A DNA stretch of 64,000 bases. Origin: Myotis daubentonii. Its lineage: Eukaryota > Chordata > Mammalia > Chiroptera > Vespertilionidae. Under the pieces are notes generated by a model. It ran no database searches. It was not told where the DNA came from and saw only the letters and a program-made list of their open reading frames with translations. Both the position numbers and the translations under genes were made by a program. Of the stretch, positions 32,640-43,094 are shown piece by piece. Location: assembly GCF_963259705.1 (NCBI RefSeq), contig NC_081846.1, forward strand, positions 54,713,205 to 54,777,204. Direction: 5' to 3'. Position 1 is the first letter of the stretch. The number at the start of each line of letters is the position of its first letter.

Positions 32640-33370
32640 TTCAGTCTTCTCTTTCTCACATGCCAGACAAAATCACTGGTACATCCTGACTGCTCTAGAT
32701 TCAAAATATAGCCTGATCACTTTTTATGGTCTCCACAGCTAGTGCCCTATTTCAAGCCACCATCATCTCTCTCCTGGACTACTGCAATCCCTTTCTGACC
32801 CATCATTCCACTTCCACTCTTTCTCCCTCAGTCAGTTCTCCATGTAGCCCCCTAAGTTCTTGTTAAAGTGCATATCATTTCATGTCACATCCCTGATCAA
32901 AATCCTCCAATGGCTTCCCATTACATTTAAGATAAAACAGTGTTGCCCTGACTGGTGTGGCTCAGTGGATAGAGCGTCGGCCTGCGGACTGAAAGGTCCT
33001 GGGTTCGATTCCAGTCAAGGCCATGTACCTTGGGTGTGGGCACATCCCCAGAGGGCGTGTGCAGGAGGCAGCTGAATTGATGCTTCTCTCTCATCGATGT
33101 TTCTAACTCTCTATCCCTTTTCCTCTCCCTTCCTCTCTGTAAAAAATCAATATATATTTTTTAAAAAAAAGATAAAATAGTACCTCGCCATGGTTTATAA
33201 GGCTTTATATAATTTGATCCCTGAAAACATCCCAATTTCATCAGCTACCATTCTCATTACCTGTCTCCCATTGCTCCAATGACACTGGCCTTCTTTTTGC
33301 TGCTCCTCAAACATAACAAACACAGTCCTTTTCTCTGCTCTTCCCTCAGGTGTTACAGCTTTCTCCTCCT
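32640..33370 (+). mobile_element. L2 LINE remnant, interrupted by a SINE
   Basis: TCCTGGACTACTGCAATCCC, AATCCTCCAATGGCTTCCCA, then after the SINE CCATGGTTTATAAGGCTTTA and GACACTGGCCTTCTTTTTGC follow L2. The two parts are colinear. Confidence 0.75.
32945..33167 (+). mobile_element. Ves SINE in L2
   Basis: GCCCTGACTGGTGTGGCTCA start; target duplication AAGATAAAACAG / AAGATAAAATAG. Confidence 0.95.
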
Positions 33371-34195
33371 ACAAGGATAGGAGCAGAATCTGCTGAAAAA
33401 GAGAGGAGTTCCATGGTTAGGTATAGACTATTTATACAGATTTACTCAGAACAGGTACCAACACTTCACTTACGCTTCCATAAATCTCCCTTACATCCAT
33501 TCACTTTATTAATGTGATAAGAATATATTTTATTTCATAAATGAGTCAAGCATTCCTAATTTTGATAAAAAGGTAACATGTTCTTTGTAAAGATTAATTG
33601 AAAAATGGTTATGTTCACCAACTTTAAAATCATCTCTTTTAGCTGGTTTTAATGTGCCCTACAATATAGCCACGATACGTTACATCTGTACTAAATGTTA
33701 TCCTCCCACTCTGCCTTGTTATTCTTACACCTAATCCTCTTTGCAACCCTTTTACCTCCCACACTATGTATCCTAACTTCAGAATTGTCAAAAAGGAAAT
33801 GATCATTTCATCTCACATACCATTATTTTCAGCAAATTTTCTCATCCTGGCAATGTGGCCTTAATTCCGGCCAGCTGTGTAAGGCCTTTCTTCTCCTGCC
33901 ATCAGTAGGTGACATTGATAAACTCTGTATCTCTGCTCCTCCAAATAGATTTTTGCTGTTTTGCTTTGACTCTTAGACATATTAAAACACACACATAGCA
34001 TTCTAATAACATTGTGTTCACAACTTTTTCATACTTTATGACATTTTTATCTTCTGCAATGGCATTTTAAGATCAAATATCTAAGCCACTTAACTTAATT
34101 GAGAGACATTATGATAAGTAAGCCAAGAGCATAAGTTCAAGTGATATAATAAATTAGCTGAAAAAAGACAAAGGGTCTTAAACTTTAGGGTCATA
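33371..34195. other. Nothing recognised
   Basis: AT-rich unique sequence without recognisable gene or repeat. Confidence 0.4.
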
Positions 34196-34698
34196 AACTA
34201 CAGTTGTTTCCTCTTATCTGTGGTTTCACTTTCCATGGTTCCACTTATCCATGGTCATATGTGGTCTGAAAATATTAAATGGAAAATTGCAGAAATAAAT
34301 AATTCATAAGTTTTAAATCGCACACTGTTCTAAGTGGCGTGATGAAATCTCCAGCCAATCTCATCTGTCCCTCCCAGGGTGTGAATCATTCCTTTCCCCA
34401 GAGTATCCAAGCTGTATATGCTACCCTCCTGTAGTCACTTACTAGCTGTCTTGGGTATCAGATCAACTGTTACAGTATCAAAATGCTGTATTCAAGTAAG
34501 CCTCATTTTACTTAATAATGATCCCAAATTTCAAGGATAGTAATGTTGCCAATTCAAATATGCCAAAGAGAAGCAGTACTGGGCTTCCTGTAAGTGAAAA
34601 GGTGAAAGTTCTTGACTTACCAGTAATAAGAAAAGAAATTGTATGCTCAGGTTGCTAAGATCTATGGTAAAAACTAATGTTCTCTCTGTGAAATTGTA
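34196..34698 (+). mobile_element. Tigger DNA transposon, 5' part
   Basis: CAGTTGTTTCCTCTTATCTG, CTGAAAATATTAAATGGAAA, AATTCATAAGTTTTAAATCG and GGCGTGATGAAATCTC follow the Tigger 5' end. It continues into transposase sequence and is cut by a Helitron near 34700. Confidence 0.8.
34525..34698 (+). pseudogene. Tigger transposase N-terminal fragment
   Basis: Starting at an ATG-like region near 34520, the sequence encodes, with indels, the N-terminal CENP-B-type helix-turn-helix part of a pogo/Tigger transposase. Recognisable pieces are NSNMPKRS, LPVSEKVKVLD and EVAKIYGK-like sequence. Frameshifts near 34620 and the Helitron at about 34700 destroy it. No catalytic DDE region is present, so it is a dead remnant. 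Confidence 0.6.
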
Positions 34699-34699
34699 A

Positions 34700-34997
34700 T
34701 AGACAAACATGTAAATTAACTGTCCCTCCACTATGCTCACCAACCAATCAGGAGAGTATGCAAATTAACCCAACAAAGATGGCGGTTAATTTGCATATGT
34801 AGGGGCGAAGCGGTGAAGCGAAGACTGAAGGCTCCGTCTGGAGCCACGAAAACTGAAGGGTCTGTCCATAGCCACAAAGACTGAAGGCTCCAGCTGGAGT
34901 GAAGGCCTGGGTCCTGGGTGCCAGAGGAAAACCGGTGCTGGCAGCCAGGGGAAGAGAAGGCCTATTGCACGAATCTCTTTGTGCAACGGGCCTCTAG
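34700..34997 (+). mobile_element. Helitron, first of a head-to-tail pair
   Basis: The 5' end is diverged (ATGTAAATTAACTGTCCCTC); AAAGATGGCGGTTAATTTGC at 34776; hairpin TTGCACGAATCTCTTTGTGCAA; GGGCCTCTAG at 34997, directly followed by TC of the next element. Inserted in or beside Tigger. Confidence 0.85.
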
Positions 34998-35260
34998 TCT
35001 ATGTATATAAAAGCCTAAGTGGCCGTTACGACCAGATGACCGGCCGGTAGCTATGACATGCATTGACCACCAGGGGGAAGATGCTCAACACAGTAGCTGC
35101 CCCCTGGTGGTCAGTGTGGTTCCACAGCCAAACTCCCATGGTCCCTCCCCGCAGTCAGCCGGACCCAATCAAGACTGGGTGAGATGGCTCCAATCAGCCC
35201 CGATCACCAGCCAGGCCGAGGGACCCCACCTGTGCACGAATTCGTACACCAGACCTCTAG
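34998..35260 (+). mobile_element. Helitron, second of the pair
   Basis: TCTATGTATATAAAAGCC, CTATGACATGCATTGACC, inverted CTCF-like motifs (35061-35116), hairpin GTGCACGAATTCGTACAC, CCTCTAG at 35260 before T. Confidence 0.93.
35061..35116. promoter_or_regulatory. Inverted pair of CTCF-like motifs in a Helitron
   Basis: CATTGACCACCAGGGGG and GCCCCCTGGTGGTCAGTG on opposite strands. Function inferred only. Confidence 0.4.
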
Positions 35261-36026
35261 TAACATTAATACCAGGCCCAACAAACACTGCACAGAAAAG
35301 AAAGCCACAAATTAATATCATTTAAGAAAATGTATGCAAAACTCTTCTTAGGTAAAATATTGCTAAACATAATTCAGCATTAAAAGATCTATAATAATAA
35401 AAAGGCAATATGCTAATTAGACCAGACATCATTCTGGATGTCCTTCTGAATGAAGCTGGGGCCAGAGCGAAGCCCAGGTCCCAGGTGCCAGAGGGAAGAC
35501 AGTGCTGGCAGCTGTGGGAAGAAAGGCCTACTCTTGCATGAATTTTGTGCATTGGGCCTCTAGTTAATATATAAAAGACCTAATAAGATTTGTTCCAGAA
35601 ATGCAACTTTGGTTGGAAATGACCAAGGGGGATTCATTTCATAAATACAGTATTAGTTCAAAACTATTAATATATAAATTTTATTAGTAGTTCTAATTTT
35701 TAAAAAGATTACCTCTAAAGTGCTAAAGAGAATTTGAAAATTTTATTTTTGGTTAAAGAAAAAAACTGAATGGAATAAAAATAGAGAAATACTTCCTATA
35801 TGATAAAATATTTCTATTGTGGCCGCAAATTCTGCATCGTGTTTTATAGGAAACATTAGAAGTATTGACGACATTATAGTCAGAAATAAGCAAGCTACTA
35901 TCACCACTGTTCTTTAACGTGAACTAAATATGCTACCCAATGCAATCATATAAAAATGCAGATGATTTGAGCAATACTTAGAAAAATATATAAAGATATA
36001 GATTTGGAAATTGCATATTTAAGAAA
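35261..36026 (+). mobile_element. Old L1 ORF2 fragment
   Basis: AATGTATGCAAAACTCTTCT, TTTGTTCCAGAAATGCAACT, CTACTATCACCACTGTTCTT and CAATGCAATCATATAAAAAT track L1 ORF2. A 176-bp Helitron is inserted at 35388 and another at 36027. No open frame. Confidence 0.7.
35388..35563 (+). mobile_element. Minimal Helitron (176 bp)
   Basis: TCTATAATAATAAAAAGGC, ATGCTAATTAGACCAGACAT; hairpin TTGCATGAATTTTGTGCA; GGGCCTCTAG at 35563 before T. Same subfamily as the reverse copy 42164-42340. Confidence 0.95.
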
Positions 36027-36650
36027 CCTATAATAATAAAAGCATAATATGCTAATTAGACCAGACAGCCGAACAACCTTCCAGACATCATTCTGGATGA
36101 AGCTGCTGCAGCAGGGGCCAAGGCAGAAGTGGTTAGGAACGATCAGGCAGGCAAGTGAGCAGTTAGGGGCAATCAGGCAGGCAGGCAAGCAGTTAGGAGC
36201 AATCAGGCATGCAGGCGAGCAGTTAGCGGCAATTGGCAGGCAGGCGAGCAGTTAGGGGCAACCAGGAAGGCAGGCAAAGTGGTTAGGGACGATCAGGTAG
36301 GCAGGCAGAGTGGTTAGGGGCAATCAGGAAGGCAGGCGAGCAGTTAGGGGTGTATAGGCAGGCAGGTGAGCAGTTAGGGGTGGTCAGGCAGGCAGAGTGG
36401 TTGGGGGCAATCAGTCAGGGAGGCTAGTGGTTAGGGGCTATCAGTCAGGGAGGCTAGTGGTCAGGGGCTATCAGGAAGGCAGGAAGAGTGGTTTGGGGCG
36501 ATCAGGCAGGCAAGCAGGCAAGCAGTTAGGAGCCAGCGGTCCAGGATTTTGCAAGAGGGATGTCCAAGGGGTCCCAGATTGTGAGAGGGTACAGGCTGTG
36601 CTGAGGAACCTCCCCCCCCCATGCACGAATTTCATGCACTAGGCCTCTAA
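36027..36650 (+). mobile_element. Helitron with 30-bp minisatellite
   Basis: CCTATAATAATAAAAGCATA, ATGCTAATTAGACCAGACAG; about 13 units like GGCAGGCGAGCAGTTAGGGG (36130-36530); C run; hairpin TGCACGAATTTCATGCA; AGGCCTCTAA at 36650 (CTAA, allowed by the CTRR rule) before T. Confidence 0.92.
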
Positions 36651-36664
36651 TATATGACATGACT

Positions 36665-37191
36665 AGTTCTCACCAATGAATGTAAGCAGAAGTACTGTGT
36701 GTCACTTCTAAGACTAGACTTAAAAAGCAGAGATGTTGTTTTGTCCTACTCTTTGTACCTTTCTCCTGACTAGATGCAGATGACAAGGATCAATGGAATG
36801 GGGAGCCAAAAGCTGGAGGGAGCCTGAGTCTTTGAATGCAAGGTCAATAGAAGAAAGCCATTCACTGACAGAACTAGCTGGATTGAATTGTTACGAGAGT
36901 GAGAAACAGCCTTCTACTGTGTTGTTGTTTTTTAATATATGTTTATTGATTTCAGAGAGGAAAGGAGAGGGAGAGAGAGATAGAAACATCAATGATGAGA
37001 AAGAATCATTGATTGGCTGCCTCCTGTACACCCTCTACTGTGTGGGGATCGAGCCCACAACCTGGGCATGTGCCCTTGACCGGAATTGAACCTGGGACCC
37101 TTCAGTCTGCAGACCAATGCTCTGTCCACTAAGCCAAACTAGCTAGGGCCAGACTTTTCCTGTGTTAAACCACTTTGAGTTTTATGCAAAA
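36665..37191 (+). repeat. Ancient mammal-wide repeat, split by a SINE
   Basis: GACTAGTTCTCACCAATGAA, CTGACTAGATGCAGATGACA, GAGAAACAGCCTTCTACTGT then, after the SINE, CTGTGTTAAACCACTTTGAG match a phrase common in old mammalian repeats. Family not assigned. Confidence 0.45.
36928..37149 (-). mobile_element. Ves-type SINE
   Basis: Reverse copy: ATGTTTATTGATTTCAGAGA, CCGGAATTGAACCTGGGACC, ending AGCCAAACTAGCTAGGGC. A mosaic of the two Ves subfamily features. Confidence 0.93.
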
Positions 37192-37762
37192 CTAGAGGTC
37201 CGGTGCATGAAAATTCATGCACTGGAAGGGGAGTCCCTCAGCCTGGCCTGCCCCCTCTCACAGTTCAGGAGCCCTCAGGGGCGGGAGGTGACCCAGCAAT
37301 CAGGGGAAGGCGACACCCACATCACTCCTCTGCTGCTGCCACTGCCGGCAGCACAAGCCGCAGCTGGCCCTGGTTACCTGAGCCTTGGTGATTGCCTGTG
37401 CCTTGGACCAGCCCTGGGCAGCTGGGAAGCCGACATCTGAGGCTTTCCTGCGCCTCGAGCCAGCCCTGGGCAGCTGGGGGTCTGAGGGCAGGTCCAGCCA
37501 CACAATGCGCCTGCCGCCTCCCCCTGGCTGGGCTGAAAGGACTGTGGGACTCTGGCAGCAGGCGCAAGGAGCAGCCAGACCCACCTGAGGGCGGGTCCAG
37601 CTGCACTATGTGCCTCCCACTACCCCCACCCTGGGGCTGAAAGTACTGGGGGACTCCGGCAGGACTGAGGGGACTGGGTGCTGCCATCTTATGGCTATGG
37701 GCGTCACCATCTTTGTGACGGTGTGATGTTCAATTTGCATATTCCCTCTTTATTAGATAGGA
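37192..37762 (-). mobile_element. Helitron, reverse
   Basis: 3' end CTAGAGGTCCGGTGCATG with hairpin TGCATGAAAATTCATGCA at 37192. The 5' end at 37762 reads TCCTATCTAATAAAGAGGG on the minus strand. Flanked by A (37191) and T (37763). Two repeated blocks of about 150 bases (GCCAGCCCTGGGCAGCTGGG at about 37408 and 37460; CTGGGCTGAAAGGACTG). AAGATGG motifs at 37684-37720. Confidence 0.92.
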
Positions 37763-37886
37763 TAGTTATTGGTATTACCTTAATATCTCAATAATTTTTA
37801 AAATATAGCATTAATGCATAAATAGACCAACATACCAATGAAATAAAATGAAGTCCAAAATATATTGAATAATTTTTGTATATTTT

Positions 37887-39804
37887 TTAAATTAAATCTT
37901 TATTGTTCAGATTATTACATTTGTTCCTCTTTTTTCCCCCCATAATTCCCCTCCTCCCAGTTCCCGCCCCACCCTCCGCCCTCACTCCCCACCCACTGTC
38001 CTCATCCATAGGTGCACGATTTTTGTCCAGTCTCTTCCCGCATCTCCCACACCCCTTTCCCCCCCAAGAATAGTCAGTCCATTCCCTTTCTATGTCCCTG
38101 ATTCTATTATGATCACCAGATTATTTGTTCACTTGATTCTTAGATTCACTTGTTGATAGATATGCATGTTTGTTGTTCATAATTTGTATCTTTACCTTTT
38201 TCTTCTTCTTCCTCTTCTTAAAGGATACCTTTCAGCATTTCATATAATACTGGTTTGGTGGTGATGAACTCCTTTAGCTTTTCCTTATCTGTGAAGCTCT
38301 TTATCTGACCTTCCGTTCTGAATGATAGCTTTGCTGGATAAAGTAATCTTGGTTGCAGGTTCTTGGTATTCATCACTTTGAATATTTCTTGCCATTCCCT
38401 TCTGGCCTGCAAAGTTTCTGTTGAGAAATCAGCTGACAGTCGTATGGGTATGCCCTTGTAGGTAACTGAGTTTCTTTCTCTTGCTGCTTTTAAGATCCTC
38501 TCTTTGTCTTTTGCTCTTGGCATTTTAATTATGATGTGTCTTGGTGTGGTCCTCTTTGGATTCCTTTTGTTTGGGGTTCTCTGGGCTTCCTGGACCTGTA
38601 AGTCTATTTCTTTCACCAGGTGGGGAAAGTTTTCTGTCATTATTTCTTCAAATAGGTTTTCAATATCTTGCTCTCTCTCATCTTCTGGCACCCCTATAAT
38701 TCTGATGTTGGTACGCTTGAAGCTGTCCCAGAGGCTCCTTACACTATCTTTGTATTTTCAGGTTCTTTTTTCATTTTGCTTTTCTGGTTGGGTGTTTTTT
38801 GCTTCTTCGCATTTCAAATCTTTGCCTTGATTCTTGCGCTCCTCTGGTGTGCTGTTGGGAGTCTGTATAGTATTCGTTATTTCAGTCCATGTATGCTTAA
38901 TTTCTAGTTGGTTCTTTATCATAACATCGAGGGTCTCATTAGATTTCTTGAGGGTCTCATTAGATTTCTTGAGGATCTCACTACATTTATCAGCGGCTTC
39001 TAGACAGTTCTTAAGAGACCTTAAAAGTGTGGTTCTGAACTTAATATCCTCCATTGACAGTTTCGTCCTGTTTCTTTGTCTCCGCATTTTTTATGCTTTC
39101 TTGGTGCACCCCCTAGTGGTCTTTGTGCGCAGTCTTGTTGTAGTTAAGCCTTGATTGTTGTCGGCAATACAGGGGGTGATTTGACCTCCAGGCTAACTGG
39201 CTATAAGAGTCCGCTGTGTCTGCACTGGGAGAGCTTCTGTGCTGGATCTCTAGGGCAGTGCTAATCTAGCGTTTGCCCCAGGCTATCCGGCAAATGGCTC
39301 TGCGCAGGGCTTGGGCAAGGCGGGTCCCCGGGGATCTACAGGGCGGGCCAGAGCGAGCAGTTATGGCTGCTCTCAGTTCCGTCCCTAGGGGCTCTGCCTC
39401 ACAGAGTCCCAGAAACAGCTGCAAACCTCGGAGAGAAAGCTGCCTTCGCGTTCCGACCAAAGCCAGACAGTCCCGCTTCTCCCATTTGAGTCTGGGTCCC
39501 TAGAGACTCGCCTGGATCTGGAGCTCAGAGTCTGAAACTCCCTCCTGATTGAAAACAACAACCGTGCCCTCCGCCTCCAGCCCGCTCCGCGTGCACTCCA
39601 CACCTGAGTATTTCACTTCAGCACTGCGCCTCCTCTAAGTCTGGGTATGATATTCTCTTTCCTCCTAGTTGTAGAATTTCCACTCAGCCAGCCTTCCTGT
39701 GGTTCTGGATGCTGTCCGTTCTGTCTTTTAGTTGTTTTTTGAAGTGGTTGTTCGAGGCAGCAATCTCTGGCATTAACCTATGCCGCCATCTTGGTTTCTC
39801 TCCG
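37887..39804 (-). mobile_element. Full-length HAL1 (half-L1) retrotransposon
   Basis: Perfect 16-bp target duplication AATTTTTGTATATTTT (37871 and 39805). On the minus strand it starts CGGAGAGAAACCAAGATGGC, a typical L1 5' end with a YY1-type motif. A GC-rich 5' UTR (39088-39804) follows, then ORF1 (39087-38218), then about 330 bases of G-rich 3' UTR ending CAATAAAGATTTAATTTAA. ORF2 is absent and the 3' UTR follows ORF1 directly, the defining layout of HAL1. Total 1,918 bp. Mobilisation would need L1 ORF2 protein in trans. Confidence 0.88.
38218..39087 (-). pseudogene. HAL1/L1 ORF1 protein, one frameshift
   Basis: RNA-binding ORF1 protein of L1-type elements. The N-terminal frame (39087-38758, 109 residues, start MRRQRNRTKL) is a coiled coil with a tandem ILKKSNET/LKKSNET repeat. 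The C-terminal frame (about 38700-38218, MPEDEREQDIENLFEEI onward) covers the RRM and C-terminal domain (RHIIIKMPRAKDKERILKA; LSADFSTETLQARREW), ending EMLKGIL. Combined length is about 285 residues, near normal for ORF1. A frameshift lies close to the A run around 38758, so this copy cannot make the whole protein unless the shift is a sequence error. Confidence 0.88.
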
Positions 39805-40955
39805 AATTTTTGTATATTTTAAAAGTAGGCATCTAAAGCTAGAAGGAACAAGAAAGACTATTTGATAGTCTTGGGAGATGGTGATCACTTGATCATCATA
39901 TATATCACACTTCACATTTAACACCTACATAAATTTAAAAATGATCAAAGATTTAAAACCATAAGCCATAACAGTACCATGACTCAAAATCCAGAAACTA
40001 TGGTAAAAATTAAAATTAAAAAATAAATATTTTCAATGGTGCACAAATACCATAAGCAAAGTCATTAGATGATGACAAACAGGTTAAAAAATATTTGCAT
40101 CTCATATCATACACAAAGGATTAATCTCATAAATTCATAAAGAGCTTATAAGAAAAAGATCCATACCTAAAGGCAAAAAGAGCAAAAGAACAGATAAGTT
40201 CCAAAGAAAATAAAAATGGTTTTTAAATATGCAAATTTCCCAACCTCACCCAAGGCAAGATGAACCAGTTAAATATATTAAACTATACTCAGGTACCACT
40301 TTAACCTAACTGGGTTTTTTTTTACTTCAAAATTGTAATAAAATCACTGCTGGAGAGACTAGGAAAATAGAGGATCTCATATAGCACTGGTGAAAGGATT
40401 AAGTGGTATAATTTAGCAATATTTATCAGATTTACAATGCATATGCCCATTGACTCAACAATTCCACTTCCAGGGATATAGTCTACACATAGACTTACAT
40501 ATGTGCAAAATGATTTATACAGATATTGACTTACAACATTGTATATAATAGCAAAAGATAGGAAACAACTCAAATATCTTTCTAAAAAGAACTAGGGCTT
40601 TAAAAATTATGATAAATCAACATAATGGGATGCTATTTAAAATAAAAATAATGGGAAAGCTTTTTACTTACTCCTACATAAAAATCTCCAATATCAAGTT
40701 TAAAAAGAAACAAAGTCTAGAAAAGTGAATACAGTATGCTACTTGTGTGTTTTTTAAAAGGGGAAAACAAAACTACATATATGTAAATTTGTTTATATTT
40801 GCATAAAAGTAACTCTGGAAGGAAATACAAAAATCAATTTAAGTGGTTAACTATGGTAGAGATCACTGCACAGAAGGGATAGGAGGAGATTTCATACTCC
40901 ACTATTTTTGAACCACATGACCATGTTATCTATTAAAAATAAAATTTTAACAAAA

Positions 40956-42163
40956 TTTTTTCACATCCATGTTTTTCAAAAGAAAAAATGTCATGGAAGT
41001 TTCCTTATAGTATCCTGGAGTATTTTTCTCAAATATCCTTTTTTGAAAAGTATACCAGATAGTAGCAATGCCCTGTAGCAATTCTCAAGGCTAAGCATTC
41101 TGTTCTATAGGACTGTTACTAAAAATCGTTTTATGGCTAAGGAGGCATTGTTTATACCTTTCTTAAAATTTTCCAGGCTAATATTATTATGGTTTTGCTA
41201 CCTGGGCCATAAATTTTCCTTTTGTCTGTGTATTAGATTAAATTATTATCACTTTTTAAAATGGACTTTTGGCCATGACTATGAGTACGCCCACAGTTTG
41301 CCTTGCACCGGGGGTGGCCTTCTAGTCAGCCATGTGTCTATATTAGGCAACTCAATTTTCACAAGAGGATATCAATCCTACTCCCAATTCAACTGTCTGT
41401 TAAAGCATATGGGTCTTTATTTAATTGGCAACATAGGCAAGCAGCACTCCAGGTAGTTGTCAGCAAATACAGTCTTGAACTCATGCTGTCCAATACAGAT
41501 CAGAGTCTTGGCCAAGAAAAACAATATTTAGGGTGGACTGCTTCAAGAATAGAGTGGACATTCACTATTTTTGGCAGTTCAGCATCCAAATACCTTTCTC
41601 ATATTGGGGGAATCCCAAACTAGAGGGGAGTCAGGATCCTACTTCCCCTTATAAATACCAAAGAGCACTCTCTAGAAAAGAAAAGCATTTGTGTAATCTA
41701 GACTTGATCAATTAGATGATTTATTACCCTGTAACTTTGTGTCATGAGAAACTGAAGCAAGATGCAAAGACAATCAGATTATTTGCCACAGTGGTGGTGG
41801 GAGAAGGAGAATCAGCAGAATGAGAAAGTATCAGAGTCTATCTAAGGGCAGCCGTTCCATAAGTGTCCTTTGCAGATTAGTCCTATGTGATATCCTTCCA
41901 ACAAATTCTTACTTTTCTTCTAAATTAGACAAAGTAAATTTTCTCTTGTTTGCAACAAAGAATGCTATGTGATTAAAAAAATTGTTCCATAGGTTAAATT
42001 AGTTAAATTGACAACCCTATTGTAGCTAGATCATATTATGTGGGTTCCCTAAAATAATCATTATGAAGGTAAAATTTCATGTTGTGTCATTGATTGCGTG
42101 TTATGATACAGCTTTAATATACTCATTATTTTGTTTACAGTATGTCCAACACATTATAGTTTA
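40956..42163. other. Unrecognised sequence
   Basis: No gene recognised. 41169-41225 recurs at 42515-42569. Frames of about 105 codons near 41133-41623 match no protein I know and overlap one another in different frames. Confidence 0.4.
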
Positions 42164-42340
42164 CTAGAGGCCCAAAGCAAGAAATTCATGCAAGAGTAGG
42201 CCTTCCTTCCCCAGGCTGCAGGCACCAGCTTCCCTCTGGCACCCGGGACCTGAGCTTCCCTCACAGCCCCAGCTTCATCCAGAAGGTCATCGGGAAGGAT
42301 GTCCAGTCTAATTAGCATATTATGCTTTTATTATTATAGA
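42164..42340 (-). mobile_element. Minimal Helitron (177 bp), reverse
   Basis: CTAGAGGCCCAAAGCAAGAA at 42164 (hairpin decayed). The minus-strand 5' end TCTATAATAATAAAAGCATA is at 42340. A and T flanks. Close sister of 35388-35563. Confidence 0.93.
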
Positions 42341-42867
42341 TTCTCTTTGTGTAAACTCTAGAAACAATTTTTTTTGTAGGAAGTATCATGAAAACTTGGG
42401 TTTCCATAAAGAATTCGTTTCGTTTATGTTATGAATAAAAATAAGTGTGGGTTATTATTTATGATAACAACATTCACATTTCTAATATTTTTAACACTAA
42501 TATCCAGGCTAACTTTCCAGGTTAATATTATTATGGTTTTGCTACCTGGCCATAAATGTTCCCTTTTGTGATTATTTTTTCCAGAATCCCATATGTTGGA
42601 ATAGAGAAGACAGGTTTTAGATTGTGCATGACCTGAGTTTGTAAAGACTGGATACAGTGAAGTGAAAAATGGTAGAAAAGTTGAGAGTATTAACAGTAGT
42701 TGAATTTATTATACCCTCGTGTCTAGGCTGGACAATATTACAACCAAAAGGGTACTGATACTCTGAAAGAAGATGAATCTTCAAGGACTCTTAAGTGTCA
42801 CTAAGAGCCAAAAAGAATCATAACATGTAGAAATCGGTAAGTAGTAAGACTTAAAAAAAGGATTGTA
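42341..42867. other. Nothing recognised
   Basis: AT-rich; contains the second copy (42515-42569) of the 41.2 kb segment. Confidence 0.4.
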
Positions 42868-43085
42868 GCCCAGCCAGCATGGATCAGTGGTTAAGCATAG
42901 ACCTGTGAACCAGGAGGTCATGAATCAATTCCCAGTCAAGGCAAAGGCCCGGGTTGTGGGCTCTATCCCCAGTGTGGGGTGTGCAGGAGACAGACAATCA
43001 ATGATTCTTTCTCATCATTGATATTTCTATCTCTCTCTCCCTCTCTCTTCCTCCCTGAAATCAATAAAAATATATTTTAAAAACA
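42868..43085 (+). mobile_element. Ves-type SINE (subfamily 2)
   Basis: GCCCAGCCAGCATGGATCAG, GTGAACCAGGAGGTCATGAA, CCTGAAATCAATAAAAATAT. Confidence 0.92.
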
Positions 43086-43094
43086 AAACCAAAA

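Larger units (their letters stand above)
37763..40955 (+). mobile_element. Old L1, forward, split by HAL1
   Basis: L1 at 37763-37886 (ATAAATAGACCAACATACCA) and 39821-40955 (AAATATTTGCATCTCATATC, CAACAATTCCACTTCCAGGG, TATTTGCATAAAAGTAACTC, end AAAATAAAATTTT). It is the target of the HAL1 insertion. Decayed. Confidence 0.75.

Noticed and set aside
36130..36530. CRISPR-like regular repeats
   Set aside because: Units are contiguous tandem repeats without unique spacers, inside a Helitron in a mammalian genome.
39266..39603. Frames in the GC-rich block as a possible exon
   Set aside because: The block is the 5' UTR of the HAL1 element bounded by the 16-bp target duplication.
41133..41623. Overlapping frames of about 105 codons as a possible gene
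   Set aside because: They overlap in different frames, show no known domain and no splice or promoter context.
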